Source of the DNA: Photobacterium chitinilyticum
GTDB lineage: Bacteria; Pseudomonadota; Gammaproteobacteria; Enterobacterales; Vibrionaceae
NCBI RefSeq assembly: GCF_004104355.1
Contig: NZ_RJLM01000001.1
Span: 476,711 to 540,710 of the forward strand
Reading direction: 5' to 3'
Length of the DNA stretch: 64,000 nucleotides
The notes beneath the pieces are model-generated. The model made no database searches and was not told the DNA's origin. It worked only from the letters and a program-made list of their open reading frames with translations. How positions within the stretch are numbered: position 1 is the stretch's first letter; the number at the start of each line of letters is the position of its first letter. Of the stretch, positions 10,091-19,071 are shown piece after piece. The position numbers and the translations under genes were made by a program.

Positions 10091-10972
10091 TTGTCATCAT
10101 CTTCTGTTGTTCATCTCTGGTTTTGTCCTCTTGGAAATATTGATGATGTTCGGTCATCCGTTGACGCTTTAAAGCAATGTCTCTCTGATGACGAGCTAGA
10201 GAAAGTAGCTCGTTACCGTCAACCAGAAATGCGAGAGCAGGCGTTGTATGTACGTGGGTGTCTGAGGGTAATTTTGTCACAATTTGCCACGGTGTTACCC
10301 CATGAATGGCGCTTTGAATATGGTGAAAAGGGCAAGCCGCGGTTATGTGAAAAGCAGCGTAAATTTACTGGGCTGGAGTTTAACCTTAGCCATAGTGGCG
10401 ACCACTTGCTGGTAGGGATCATCAAATCAGGAAAAGAGCCTATAGCCTTGGGGGTGGATATCGAACATGCCAGAGCGAGCCTGGATATTTACCCGATACT
10501 CAACAATTATTTTTCACCACAGGAAGCCGATACGTTACTGGCCTTACCGTCAGAGTGGCAAAGCCCACGCTTTTTTGACCTTTGGGTATTAAAAGAATCA
10601 GTTATCAAGGCGACAGGGCTTGGGCTGGCACAATCGCTGAAATCGTTTGAGTTTGATCTGTCCACCGTGAGAGCAGACAGACAGGAAAAACTGCCGTTAG
10701 TTGACTCTGGTGCGGTCGCTGGTCCTGATTGTTGCGGGGAGCTGGAACTGTATAGAGATATTGGTTTACGGCTTATTGATGATAGCGTTCATACAGAGGC
10801 ATTATCGACGCAGTGGCAAATCTGTCTGGGAAGAGTCGACGAGCAGTACCGCTTTGCGGTGGCATTGTCGGATTCGGCAAAGCCATTGCAGCCGATGAAG
10901 GTATTGCAGATGCAGATAGAGGCGTGCTGGCTCAGTCCAAGCCAGCTACTAGCGTTACACTCAATCGGATGA
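10091..10972 (+). CDS. pfaE: PfaE, Sfp-type 4'-phosphopantetheinyl transferase
   Basis: Transfers 4'-phosphopantetheine from CoA to the ACP serines of PfaA, which is needed for PUFA synthase activity. The 293-aa protein has both Sfp-type signatures: GVDIE (Asp123, Glu125) binding Mg2+ and WVLKESVIK (Trp165, Lys168, Glu169, Lys173). The FNLSHSGDH block is also present. The start is a TTG at 10091: an in-frame TAA lies upstream at 10022, and no ATG or GTG falls between it and the first motif-bearing region. No good Shine-Dalgarno sequence is seen, so expression may be weak or the exact start may be off. It is divergent from pfaA, with the Orf6-like thioesterase convergent behind it. Its genomic context makes the PfaA ACPs the likely substrate. 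Confidence 0.9.
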   Translation: MSSSSVVHLWFCPLGNIDDVRSSVDALKQCLSDDELEKVARYRQPEMREQALYVRGCLRVILSQFATVLPHEWRFEYGEKGKPRLCEKQRKFTGLEFNLSHSGDHLLVGIIKSGKEPIALGVDIEHARASLDIYPILNNYFSPQEADTLLALPSEWQSPRFFDLWVLKESVIKATGLGLAQSLKSFEFDLSTVRADRQEKLPLVDSGAVAGPDCCGELELYRDIGLRLIDDSVHTEALSTQWQICLGRVDEQYRFAVALSDSAKPLQPMKVLQMQIEACWLSPSQLLALHSIG

Positions 10973-11017
10973 AGGCTGGCCAGTATTAGCTTGGCATGAT
11001 TAGCCAGACATTATTTA

Positions 11018-11419
11018 TTAGTCGGCCATCATTGACAGTAGAATGTCTTCGGGAACAGGCTGTAATCGTTTTTCTTTATCCAAACAGACCATTTCGATGT
11101 CACCAACAACAGCGGCGCGGGTGGCTCCCGGACGCCAGACTTCTTGACGCCACAGGGTCTTGTATTTGCCGTCTAGGGTGAAAGTGGTGCGAATATCGCA
11201 AATTTCTGCAAACTCAACGCCATCCTGGAACGTCATGTTGGCTTTATAGACTGCAAATCCTAGCCCGTGCTCGTTCCAAAGCGCAGCCAGTTTATCGCTA
11301 TCAATAACGTGTTCGCGTGCACGTTCGAAATATTTGAGAAAGTTAGGGTGGTATACTACTCCTGAATGGTCAGTATCTTCGTAGTAAATTTGTACCGGGT
11401 GGTGATATACCTTACTCAT
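11018..11419 (-). CDS. Orf6-type acyl-CoA/acyl-ACP thioesterase of the PUFA cluster (4HBT/YbgC hot-dog family)
   Basis: A 133-aa single hot-dog thioesterase. The motif YYEDTDHSGVVYHPNF carries the family catalytic Asp (Asp17) and the helix YFERAREH follows it, typical of 4-hydroxybenzoyl-CoA/YbgC thioesterases. A homologous Orf6 sits in the PUFA region of Photobacterium profundum and was shown to hydrolyse long-chain acyl-CoAs, so release of finished PUFA from the synthase is a reasonable role. It lies between pfaE and oleA and is transcribed leftward, convergent with pfaE. YbgC proper sits with tol-pal genes, which are absent here, so this is not that orthologue. Substrate in this strain is inferred. 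Confidence 0.85.
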   Translation of the reverse strand: MSKVYHHPVQIYYEDTDHSGVVYHPNFLKYFERAREHVIDSDKLAALWNEHGLGFAVYKANMTFQDGVEFAEICDIRTTFTLDGKYKTLWRQEVWRPGATRAAVVGDIEMVCLDKEKRLQPVPEDILLSMMAD

Positions 11420-11682
11420 ATCGTTCTCTGTCTCTTTATTTATCAGGTGGATCTATACTGTTCCTGCCTGCGCAAGAATAGATACCAAGATTGGCACTTT
11501 ACAGCACGTTTGCCACTAACATAATATATTTTGCACTGGTCATATGAGCCTGCCTACCTCTCGTTATCTGGCAGTTTCTATTGAATCCTCTTTCTTTTCT
11601 TGCTCCAATGGCGCGCAAGTTAAGCATAAATAATGACGATCGGTGCCGTTTTGACCGAGATAGTGAGCAGTTACATAGTTGA

Positions 11683-12732
11683 ATGAAATATTCCCGCGTT
11701 TTTATCAATAGTCTGGCTTACGAGCTAGCACCACAAGTGGTCTCAAGTTCTGAGTTAGAATCTCGTTTAGCTCCCTTATACCAGAAGTTTCGAATCCCGA
11801 TGGGGCAACTTGCCGCATTAACCGGGATCGAAGAGCGCCGTTGGTGGCCCAAAGGACACGTATTGTCCGATGGCGCACTCGCAGCAGCCCGTAAAGCAAT
11901 TGATGAAACGGGTGTCCGAGTCGAAGATCTAGGTGCTGTTGTTTATACCGGCGTATGCCGCGATCAACATGAACCTGCCACCGCTTGTCGAATTGCCTCT
12001 GAGCTAGGCGTATCGAGCAATACTGCCATTTACGATATCAGCAATGCCTGCCTTGGCGTGCTTTCTGGCATTTTAGATATTGCCAACCGTATCGAGCTGG
12101 GACAGATCAAAGCCGGTCTGGTTGTTTCCTGTGAGTCAGCCCGCCATATTGTCGATATTACCATTGACCAGATGTTGGCTGAGCCGACCATGCAGAACTT
12201 TGCCCAGTCGCTGGCAACCCTGACAGGCGGATCCGGAGCTGTCGCTGTATTGCTAACTGATGGTAGCCTTCTTCTACAAAATACGCGCCAGCATCAACTG
12301 CTGGGTGCGAGCCATTTATCAGCACCCGAGCACCATGACCTCTGCCAATGGGGCTTGCAGGAAGTTGGCCCGCAGCTGTTCCGCGAGTACATGCGTACCG
12401 ATGGTGTAAGTTTGCTCAAGGAAGGTGTCCAGTTAGCGCGTGACACCTGGGCGCATTTTCTTGAGCAACGCAATTGGGTAGTCGACCAGGTTGATAAGGT
12501 TATTTGTCACCAAGTGGGGGCATCTAACCGGAAACAGGTGCTAAATGCATTGAATATCCCCGTTGGTAAAGAATTTCCAACCTATCGCCTGATGGGGAAC
12601 ATGGGCAGCGTTTCCCTGCCTGTTACTGCGGCGATGGCGCATGATCATGGCTTTTTGAAACCAGGCAACAATGTGAGCTTCCTCGGTATAGGAAGCGGGC
12701 TTAACTGCATGATGTTGGGCCTTAAGTGGTAG
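11683..12732 (+). CDS. oleA: OleA, head-to-head acyl-CoA condensing thiolase-fold enzyme
   Basis: OleA joins two fatty acyl-CoAs by a non-decarboxylative Claisen condensation to give a beta-keto acid, the first step of long-chain olefin synthesis. The 349-aa protein resembles FabH but has OleA features: acyl-accepting Cys123 in DISNACLGVL, Glu97 in RDQHEPATACRIA, a late His in VICHQVGASN and an Asn in GNMGSVSLP. An N-terminal block GIEERRWW is typical. It is the first gene of oleABCD, divergent from the thioesterase across 263 bp. In Shewanella-type marine bacteria making PUFA, this enzyme feeds C31 polyunsaturated hydrocarbon synthesis; here, adjacency to pfa genes supports the same substrate. 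Confidence 0.94.
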   Translation: MKYSRVFINSLAYELAPQVVSSSELESRLAPLYQKFRIPMGQLAALTGIEERRWWPKGHVLSDGALAAARKAIDETGVRVEDLGAVVYTGVCRDQHEPATACRIASELGVSSNTAIYDISNACLGVLSGILDIANRIELGQIKAGLVVSCESARHIVDITIDQMLAEPTMQNFAQSLATLTGGSGAVAVLLTDGSLLLQNTRQHQLLGASHLSAPEHHDLCQWGLQEVGPQLFREYMRTDGVSLLKEGVQLARDTWAHFLEQRNWVVDQVDKVICHQVGASNRKQVLNALNIPVGKEFPTYRLMGNMGSVSLPVTAAMAHDHGFLKPGNNVSFLGIGSGLNCMMLGLKW

Positions 12733-12771
12733 CAACCAGTAACTACCGAACAGTACAGAATAAGGATGGTC

Positions 12772-13668
12772 ATGTTAGACACATTGTTTCCCTTTAAGCG
12801 CAATTATTTAGACCGGAATGGTCACAAGCTCCATTATCTTAATGAAGGGCAAGGTGAGCCAGTTGTGATGGTTCACGGTAATCCTAGCTGGTCGTTCTAT
12901 TACCGTAATTTGGTAACGGCGTTAAGCGATAACCACCAGTGCATCGTGCCTGATCACATTGGCTGCGGTTTGTCTGATAAGCCGGATGATGATGGGTATG
13001 ATTACACCCTGAACAATCGTATCGATGATCTTGAAGCCTTGCTGGACCATTTGAATGTAAGGGAAAATATCACGCTTGTTGTTCATGACTGGGGCGGGAT
13101 GATCGGAATGGGCTATGCGGCCCGTTATCCGGATCGAATTAAGCGTTTGGTGGTTCTGAACACAGGCGCATTTCATTTGCCGGAGTCAAAACCTTTCCCC
13201 TGGGCATTGTGGATTTGCCGTAATACATTACTGGGCACGGGACTGGTACGTGGTTTCAATGCGTTTTCGTCTATCGCCTCATATGTTGGTGTAAAGCGTA
13301 AACCGATGAGCCCGGAAGTACGTAAAGCCTATGTCGCGCCGTTTAATTCGTGGGCGAACCGGATTTCCACTTTGCGCTTTGTCCAGGATATTCCGCTGCG
13401 GGAAGGTGACAGGAACTATCAGTTAGTCTCAGAGATCGCGGCAAGTTTACCGGCGTTTTCTAAGGTACCGACACTAATCTGCTGGGGGCTTAAAGACTTC
13501 GTCTTTGATAAGCATTTTCTGGCTGAGTGGCGCGAGCAGATGCCGCATGCAACCGTGCATGAGTTTGCCGATTGCGGTCACTATATTCTCGAAGATGCGA
13601 GCGATGAGGTTGTACCGCTCATCACTGATTTTTTGAACGGCGCGCAGTCAAATGAGATATGCCCCTAA
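12772..13668 (+). CDS. oleB: OleB, alpha/beta-hydrolase (beta-lactone decarboxylase of olefin synthesis)
   Basis: OleB converts the beta-lactone made by OleC into the cis-olefin plus CO2. The protein has the haloalkane-dehalogenase-like alpha/beta-hydrolase layout: HGNPSWSF oxyanion region (about 36-43), nucleophile Asp near 106 in [10 protein letters not shown], and the catalytic His near 270 in [11 protein letters not shown] prefer ATG 12772 (MLDTLFPF) because AAGGA lies at proper distance; ATG 12766 overlaps that site. It follows oleA by 39 bp, and its TAA stop overlaps the oleC start (TAATG), so the two are probably translationally coupled. In some bacteria oleB and oleC are fused; here they are separate. 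Confidence 0.92.
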   Translation: MLDTLFPFKRNYLDRNGHKLHYLNEGQGEPVVMVHGNPSWSFYYRNLVTALSDNHQCIVPDHIGCGLSDKPDDDGYDYTLNNRIDDLEALLDHLNVRENITLVVHDWGGMIGMGYAARYPDRIKRLVVLNTGAFHLPESKPFPWALWICRNTLLGTGLVRGFNAFSSIASYVGVKRKPMSPEVRKAYVAPFNSWANRISTLRFVQDIPLREGDRNYQLVSEIAASLPAFSKVPTLICWGLKDFVFDKHFLAEWREQMPHATVHEFADCGHYILEDASDEVVPLITDFLNGAQSNEICP

Positions 13669-15437
13669 TGGATGTCGAGCATCAGGCTAATATATGCCGT
13701 CATCTGAAACGAGCGGCGAAGGAAACCCCTGAGTCGCTCGCGGTTGCAGTGCAAAAGAGACTGCTGACAGGCAAGTATCGTTATCAAGAACTAAGTTTTG
13801 GTGAGCTAGATGCAGACAGCGATCGTATTGCTCGGGCATTAGCCGGTTATGGCATTGCAAGGGGTATGAAAGCGGTGTTGATGGTAACCCCCAGCCTTGA
13901 TTTCTTTGCCCTGACGTTTGCCCTGTTTAAAGCGGGTGTGATCCCAATCCTTGTTGACCCCGGTATGGGGATAAAGAACCTCAAACAGTGTTTTGCCGAG
14001 GCGGAGCCGGATGCATTTATCGGGATCCCGAAAGCACATATTGCGCGCTGCTTGTTCGGTTGGGGCAAACCGAGTGTCCGTCGTTTGTTGACAGTCGGTG
14101 GCAGTGAACTTTTTGCCAGAGCTTTGGGCGGTATTAGCTTGAAGGCGCTGCTGAAAGCTGGAGCCCAAACGCCGGCGGTCTATCGAGTTTCAAATGAAAT
14201 GGCATTGCTCGGTAATGACGAGATGGCCGCGATACTGTTCACCAGCGGCAGCACCGGAACGCCCAAAGGCGTGGTGTATACCCATGCCATGTTCGAGGCG
14301 CAAATCAATGTGCTAAGAAACGATTATGGCATTGTTCTCGGTGAACGCGATCTTGCGACATTCCCGTTGTTTTCTCTATTCGGGCCGGCACTCGGTATGG
14401 CATCAATTGTGCCTGATATGGATGCCAGCAAACCGATCACCGCCAATCCAGCCAACCTTTTTGCCGCCATTGAGCAATACCAGTGCAGCAACATGTTTGT
14501 GAATCCGGCGCTTATTGAACGGCTAGGACAAGCCGGAGTAGCTCTTTCGCATACTTTGCCCAGTATTCGGCGGGTGATTTCTGCCGGTGCGCCGGCGACA
14601 ATTTCATCCATTGCCCGTTTTAGCAAAATGCTGAATGACGGTGTCGAGGTACTGAACTCGTACGGTGCGACAGAATCATTACCATTGACGATGATTGGCA
14701 GCGAACAGTTGCTAAATACCACCGATGTTACCGACAGCGGTGGTGGCATTTGTGTCGGCAAACCTGTTGATGGCGTCGATGTGGCGATCATTGCGATCAC
14801 CGAGGATTCGATTCCTGCATGGGACGAGGCGCTTCGGTTACCTGCAAATACGGTTGGGGAAATAGTCGTGAAGGGGCCGATGGTCAGCAGTGGTTATTAT
14901 CGCCGAGCCAGCGCGACAGAGCATGCCAAGATCCTCGATAGTTATACTGGAACGAATGATGCTGGTGCGAGCGATACTAGTCCGAATAAACCGAGTGTTC
15001 GCCACCGCATGGGAGATTTAGGTTATCTCGATCTGCATGGCCAGTTGTGGATGTGTGGTCGCAAGGCTCACCGTGTCGAAGCCAATCGTGTTGATTCGAA
15101 GTACGACGAACATTCCTATTTCTCGATTCCGTGTGAGCGTATTTTCAATACCCACCCAAAAGTTAAACGTACTGCGTTAGTCAGTGTTGAAATCAAGGGC
15201 GAAACGGTTCCCTTATTGTGTGTGGAACTAGAGAAAGGGATTAAGTTGGAGCAGTCAGAACTGGCGATAAACAGTTTTTATGATGAACTAAAAGCTATTG
15301 GCGCGAAACATCGCCAGACTGCCGGTATTGTTGATTTCCTTATTCATCCCGATTTTCCTGTTGATATTCGCCACAACGCAAAGATTTTCAGAGAGAAACT
15401 TGCCGTCTGGGCGCAGCACAAAAAAGGCACTAGATAG
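13668..15437 (+). CDS. oleC: OleC, ATP-dependent beta-lactone synthetase (ANL superfamily)
   Basis: OleC adenylates the 2-alkyl-3-hydroxy acid produced by OleA/OleD and closes it to a beta-lactone. Visible ANL motifs: [11 protein letters not shown] (about 190-200), NSYGATES, and the hinge region [10 protein letters not shown]. Length of about 589 aa is usual for the family. Two ATGs are possible, 13659 and 13668. The latter has GAGA at a proper distance and gives the common TAATG overlap with oleB. The downstream stop overlaps the GTG of oleD (TAGTG). All four ole genes are tightly packed, consistent with one transcript and with the known OleBCD multi-enzyme assembly. Confidence 0.93.
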   Translation: MDVEHQANICRHLKRAAKETPESLAVAVQKRLLTGKYRYQELSFGELDADSDRIARALAGYGIARGMKAVLMVTPSLDFFALTFALFKAGVIPILVDPGMGIKNLKQCFAEAEPDAFIGIPKAHIARCLFGWGKPSVRRLLTVGGSELFARALGGISLKALLKAGAQTPAVYRVSNEMALLGNDEMAAILFTSGSTGTPKGVVYTHAMFEAQINVLRNDYGIVLGERDLATFPLFSLFGPALGMASIVPDMDASKPITANPANLFAAIEQYQCSNMFVNPALIERLGQAGVALSHTLPSIRRVISAGAPATISSIARFSKMLNDGVEVLNSYGATESLPLTMIGSEQLLNTTDVTDSGGGICVGKPVDGVDVAIIAITEDSIPAWDEALRLPANTVGEIVVKGPMVSSGYYRRASATEHAKILDSYTGTNDAGASDTSPNKPSVRHRMGDLGYLDLHGQLWMCGRKAHRVEANRVDSKYDEHSYFSIPCERIFNTHPKVKRTALVSVEIKGETVPLLCVELEKGIKLEQSELAINSFYDELKAIGAKHRQTAGIVDFLIHPDFPVDIRHNAKIFREKLAVWAQHKKGTR

Positions 15438-16522
15438 TGAGTGATCAAACTACCTCCGTTAACGTGACAGACCATGATCTCCAGCCTGAAGAATCAAGGG
15501 CGCTGCAAGCATTGGCGCAGAAGGTCTGCCATGCCTTTGTAACAGGTGCCGGAGGCTTTCTGGGCAAAGCTATCTGCCGCTACCTGCGAGCCGCGGGGGT
15601 TGAAGTAACAGGGTTTGCACGTGGTAGCTATCCGGATCTTGAGCTGATGGGTGTCCGGATGGCGAAGGGAGATATTTGTGATAAATCGGCATTGCTGGCT
15701 GCGATGCAAGGGTGTGATGTGGTTTTTCATGTTGCATCAAAGGCGGGTGTCTGGGGAAAAAGAGATGATTACTTTTGCCCGAACGTTGATGGCGCGCGCA
15801 ATATCATTGAGGCTTGTCAGGCGCTTGATATCGATAAATTGGTTTATACCAGTACACCCAGCGTGACGTTTGCGGGAACAGATGAAGCGGGCATTGACGA
15901 GTCGGCCCCCTATGCCGACAGCTACCTCAATTATTATGCCGAATCAAAAGCTATCGCCGAACAATTGATACTCAAGGCAAACCACAGCACGTTGAGTACC
16001 GTTGCACTGCGTCCCCATCTGATCTGGGGACCCGGTGATCCCCACCTTGTGCCGCGGGTGATTGATCGTGCTCAGGCGGGTAGGTTGAAGCTGGTCGGCA
16101 ATGAAGATAAATTGGTCGATACAATTTATGTTGATAATGCCGCCTACGCCCATATCCTTGCTGCCGTTAGTCTGTCCGATGATGAAAAAACGTGTGCCGG
16201 GAAGGCTTATTTCCTCAGCAATGACGAACCTATTACTATGGCGGCGATGCTGAATAAAATCTTGGCCTGCGCCGACTTACCCGAAGTCGAAAAACGTGTG
16301 CCGGCCGGTGTGGCTTACTGTGTCGGAACACTGTTGGAGTGGGTATATGGTGTGTTAGGCAAAACTGAAGAACCCATCATGACCCGATTCGTGGCACGGC
16401 AGCTGTCAACCAGCCATTATTTTGATATCACAGCGGCCAAGCGAGATCTTGGTTATACGCCGCTGGTTAGTATTGATGGCGGAATGGATAAACTAAAAGA
16501 CTCGCTCGTTAATAAGTTATAG
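15437..16522 (+). CDS. oleD: OleD, NAD(P)H-dependent 2-alkyl-3-ketoacid reductase
   Basis: OleD reduces the OleA beta-keto acid to the beta-hydroxy acid that OleC lactonises. It is an extended short-chain dehydrogenase of 361 aa, with the Rossmann motif VTGAGGFLG near residues 34-42, the catalytic Tyr-x-x-x-Lys as YAESK (Tyr about 166, Lys about 170), and an upstream STPSV block. The start is GTG at 15437, overlapping the oleC stop by one base. Last gene of the ole operon. About 180 bp separates it from the convergent yccS-like gene. I see no clear intrinsic terminator there. Confidence 0.92.
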   Translation: MSDQTTSVNVTDHDLQPEESRALQALAQKVCHAFVTGAGGFLGKAICRYLRAAGVEVTGFARGSYPDLELMGVRMAKGDICDKSALLAAMQGCDVVFHVASKAGVWGKRDDYFCPNVDGARNIIEACQALDIDKLVYTSTPSVTFAGTDEAGIDESAPYADSYLNYYAESKAIAEQLILKANHSTLSTVALRPHLIWGPGDPHLVPRVIDRAQAGRLKLVGNEDKLVDTIYVDNAAYAHILAAVSLSDDEKTCAGKAYFLSNDEPITMAAMLNKILACADLPEVEKRVPAGVAYCVGTLLEWVYGVLGKTEEPIMTRFVARQLSTSHYFDITAAKRDLGYTPLVSIDGGMDKLKDSLVNKL

Positions 16523-16705
16523 CCTCAAGCTACATAGTCCCAAATATATTGTCCTGAAGCGTTATCGTATACAGACCAATCCCATGGGTCTGGTACATGT
16601 TGATTGGCCCTTCGATAGGGTTCTTTCTTGCATCTCCAAGTGGCAAATACGGAGTCGCTTGGTTTCCGCAATAATCATAGTTTTCCCTAATAGTTGCTGG
16701 TCAGG

Positions 16706-18880
16706 TTACTGGGCCGCTTCCTTGTTGGTTCTTGCTGCCAGTTTGTTGGCCAGCGAGTGCAGTTCCGGCAGCATCCGTTGGATCAGATGAAGTTGCTGTA
16801 ACACCATACGGACCGACGTACAGTCTTCATCTCGCCACTGGGCAAGTCGCTGTTCGAGTTCGGTATCCGTACTTGGGGCCTGGCTACAGTGGTTACCGTC
16901 TAGTTGTTCTGCCAGACACTCCAGGTGTGCGTGGATCTGGCGGTGCGCCTTCGCAACCAGATGATGAGTGTGCTCGTCATCAAGTTGGGTTCGGTGGGCG
17001 CCCAAGGCCGAAATATAGCTCAGCATTGCGTGGTTGAGAGTCAGAAAACGGAAGCTTTCGTCTGTGGCCATCCGGTAACGTCCGGGTTCGGCCAACATAT
17101 TGCTGATCGCGGTACTAAGCTGGGCATCGGTATTGTGGGCATCGCGACGGGCTATGCGGTAGTTCAGGCTGTCCTTTTTGCCGATCCGGTATTGGCCGAT
17201 GATTTGACCAAGGTAGTCGCGGTTGGTGGTAATAGCAGAGGCCATCACCTTGTGCAGTCTGTTTGCCTGCCAGTCAGGAAGAATAAAGCTAACAGCCAAT
17301 ACAGCTAGCAAGCAGCCGAGTAACGTATCGCCTAGGCGCGGCAGGATAACAGCGTAGCCTTCGCCAAGCTGGTTGAAGCAGAATAAGACCAATAGGGTGA
17401 TAAAGGCGGTTGCCAACCCGTAGCGAACCGTGCGAAAGGCAAAGAACAATACTCCGGCCAGCACCATTAGTACCAGCTGGCCTTCTTGGCCCGGAAACAG
17501 ATACAGCAGTGGGATCCCTGCCAGCAGGCCGCCAAGCGTACCCAGTACCCGTTGTACCAGCTTCTGTCGGGTGGCACTGTAGTTTGGTTGGCAGACGAAC
17601 AAAGTGGTCAGCAGGATCCAGTAGCCACGTTCAAGTTCCAGAGCCTGAATACAGCCGTAGCCAACGGTCAAGGCTATCGCCATTCGTAATGCGTGGCGGA
17701 AGAGCATTGAGTCCGGTTTAAGCTGGCTGGTGATCCGCTGCCAGCGTGCTTTCATATTGCGCGCTTCGTTGTCGGCCAGTTCGATATCGCTGCCTGTTTG
17801 GGCAACGTCGGGGTTGCTGACATTTGAAAGTTGGCGTTCTACCGTCGCGAGGTTATTGAACAGGTATTCGAGCTGGATCAAGAATGTTCGCCATTGCGGA
17901 TTGTGCTGGCTTTTCAGGTACAGCAGCGACTCCTGCAACTCATCGAGGGCCCTGACGCTGTCAGCTCCGTGTCGATACGGTTTTCCCAACGCCAGAGCGT
18001 GCGAAATCTCGCGACAGGCACTGGCCTGGTTGGTGAGTAACCGCTGAAAACGGAACAAAACATCACTGCGCTGAAAAGCGGTGGATAAATCTTGATAGCG
18101 GTAGTGCGATGAGCTCGCTCGCTCATGGATATCCTGAGCCAGAAAGTAAATCTTAAGAAATTTGTCACCAGTTTCATTCGGCTGCCCTCGGCGCGCACGA
18201 TGAAGCAAGGTGGCTTTGGCACCATTAAGTGCCGCAACGACCCGGGCGTTTTGTCCGGCAGCTTCCAGCCGAAGCGGTTGTGGGACCATGTTGGTCACCG
18301 GCTCGAATAGTTTGCTCTTGCTGTCGAGGTAATGGGCAAACTCGTTAAACACAGCGGCCAGGCTTTGTTGTACCGGCTGATTAGGCCAGAGAACTTGCCA
18401 TGTCAGGGAGAGCAAGCCATACCAAGATGCCCCAGCCAGCAACAGCATCGGTTGATACCAGAGGTTGGCACTGTTGTCGGCTCCGAGCATGGTATAGACC
18501 GCCAACAGAAGCGATGCAAAAGCGATGCTGGCATAGCGTGCTCCCATTGCGCCCAGCATAATAAAACCAAAGGTTGAGCAGAACAGGCCGACGGCGAACA
18601 AGAGCGGGTAATCAAACAGAATCTCTATCGAAAACGATGCAATGAGAAAACAGGCCAATGTCATTACCAAGGCTTTGATTCGCCCGGTCAAATTATCGTC
18701 GGTTTCTGCAAGGGCAGCAGCAATGATGCCCAATACCAGCGGTGTGACTTCGGTAGTGGCGTCCAAATACCAGCAGGGGAGTGCGATCCCAACTAGCGCG
18801 ATAAGAACTCGAATACTGTAGTTAATTCTGTCATTCGCCCAATAGCGGCGTAAAGCAAGTTTTAAGCGGCTGGTTTGCAT
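16706..18880 (-). CDS. yccS: YccS/YhfK-family inner-membrane protein (FUSC family)
   Basis: A 724-aa membrane protein with two clusters of hydrophobic helices: an N-terminal set around residues 20-160 and a second around 395-515. Soluble segments lie between them and at the C-terminus. This duplicated layout, with RYGLATAFITLLVLFCF in the second set, is that of YccS/YhfK proteins related to aromatic-acid exporters and fusaric-acid resistance proteins. The length matches E. coli YccS (about 720 aa). The substrate is unknown. It is transcribed alone, divergent from helD and convergent with oleD. Confidence 0.85.
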   Translation of the reverse strand: MQTSRLKLALRRYWANDRINYSIRVLIALVGIALPCWYLDATTEVTPLVLGIIAAALAETDDNLTGRIKALVMTLACFLIASFSIEILFDYPLLFAVGLFCSTFGFIMLGAMGARYASIAFASLLLAVYTMLGADNSANLWYQPMLLLAGASWYGLLSLTWQVLWPNQPVQQSLAAVFNEFAHYLDSKSKLFEPVTNMVPQPLRLEAAGQNARVVAALNGAKATLLHRARRGQPNETGDKFLKIYFLAQDIHERASSSHYRYQDLSTAFQRSDVLFRFQRLLTNQASACREISHALALGKPYRHGADSVRALDELQESLLYLKSQHNPQWRTFLIQLEYLFNNLATVERQLSNVSNPDVAQTGSDIELADNEARNMKARWQRITSQLKPDSMLFRHALRMAIALTVGYGCIQALELERGYWILLTTLFVCQPNYSATRQKLVQRVLGTLGGLLAGIPLLYLFPGQEGQLVLMVLAGVLFFAFRTVRYGLATAFITLLVLFCFNQLGEGYAVILPRLGDTLLGCLLAVLAVSFILPDWQANRLHKVMASAITTNRDYLGQIIGQYRIGKKDSLNYRIARRDAHNTDAQLSTAISNMLAEPGRYRMATDESFRFLTLNHAMLSYISALGAHRTQLDDEHTHHLVAKAHRQIHAHLECLAEQLDGNHCSQAPSTDTELEQRLAQWRDEDCTSVRMVLQQLHLIQRMLPELHSLANKLAARTNKEAAQ

Positions 18881-19071
18881 GTCGGCTCAGTTAGTTAGAT
18901 GATGTGCTAAAGATATCAAGTTCATATCGTTAAGGGTATAAAGCCCCAATAAAAATAGTGACTAACGTATTTATTAGCAGAAATTTTACTCAAATGACTG
19001 TTCTGGCGCTATGGCCTAACGGGAGTTCTTGCTACTCTTTACCTGTTTTTTGAAAAGCTTTTGGTGGCAGC

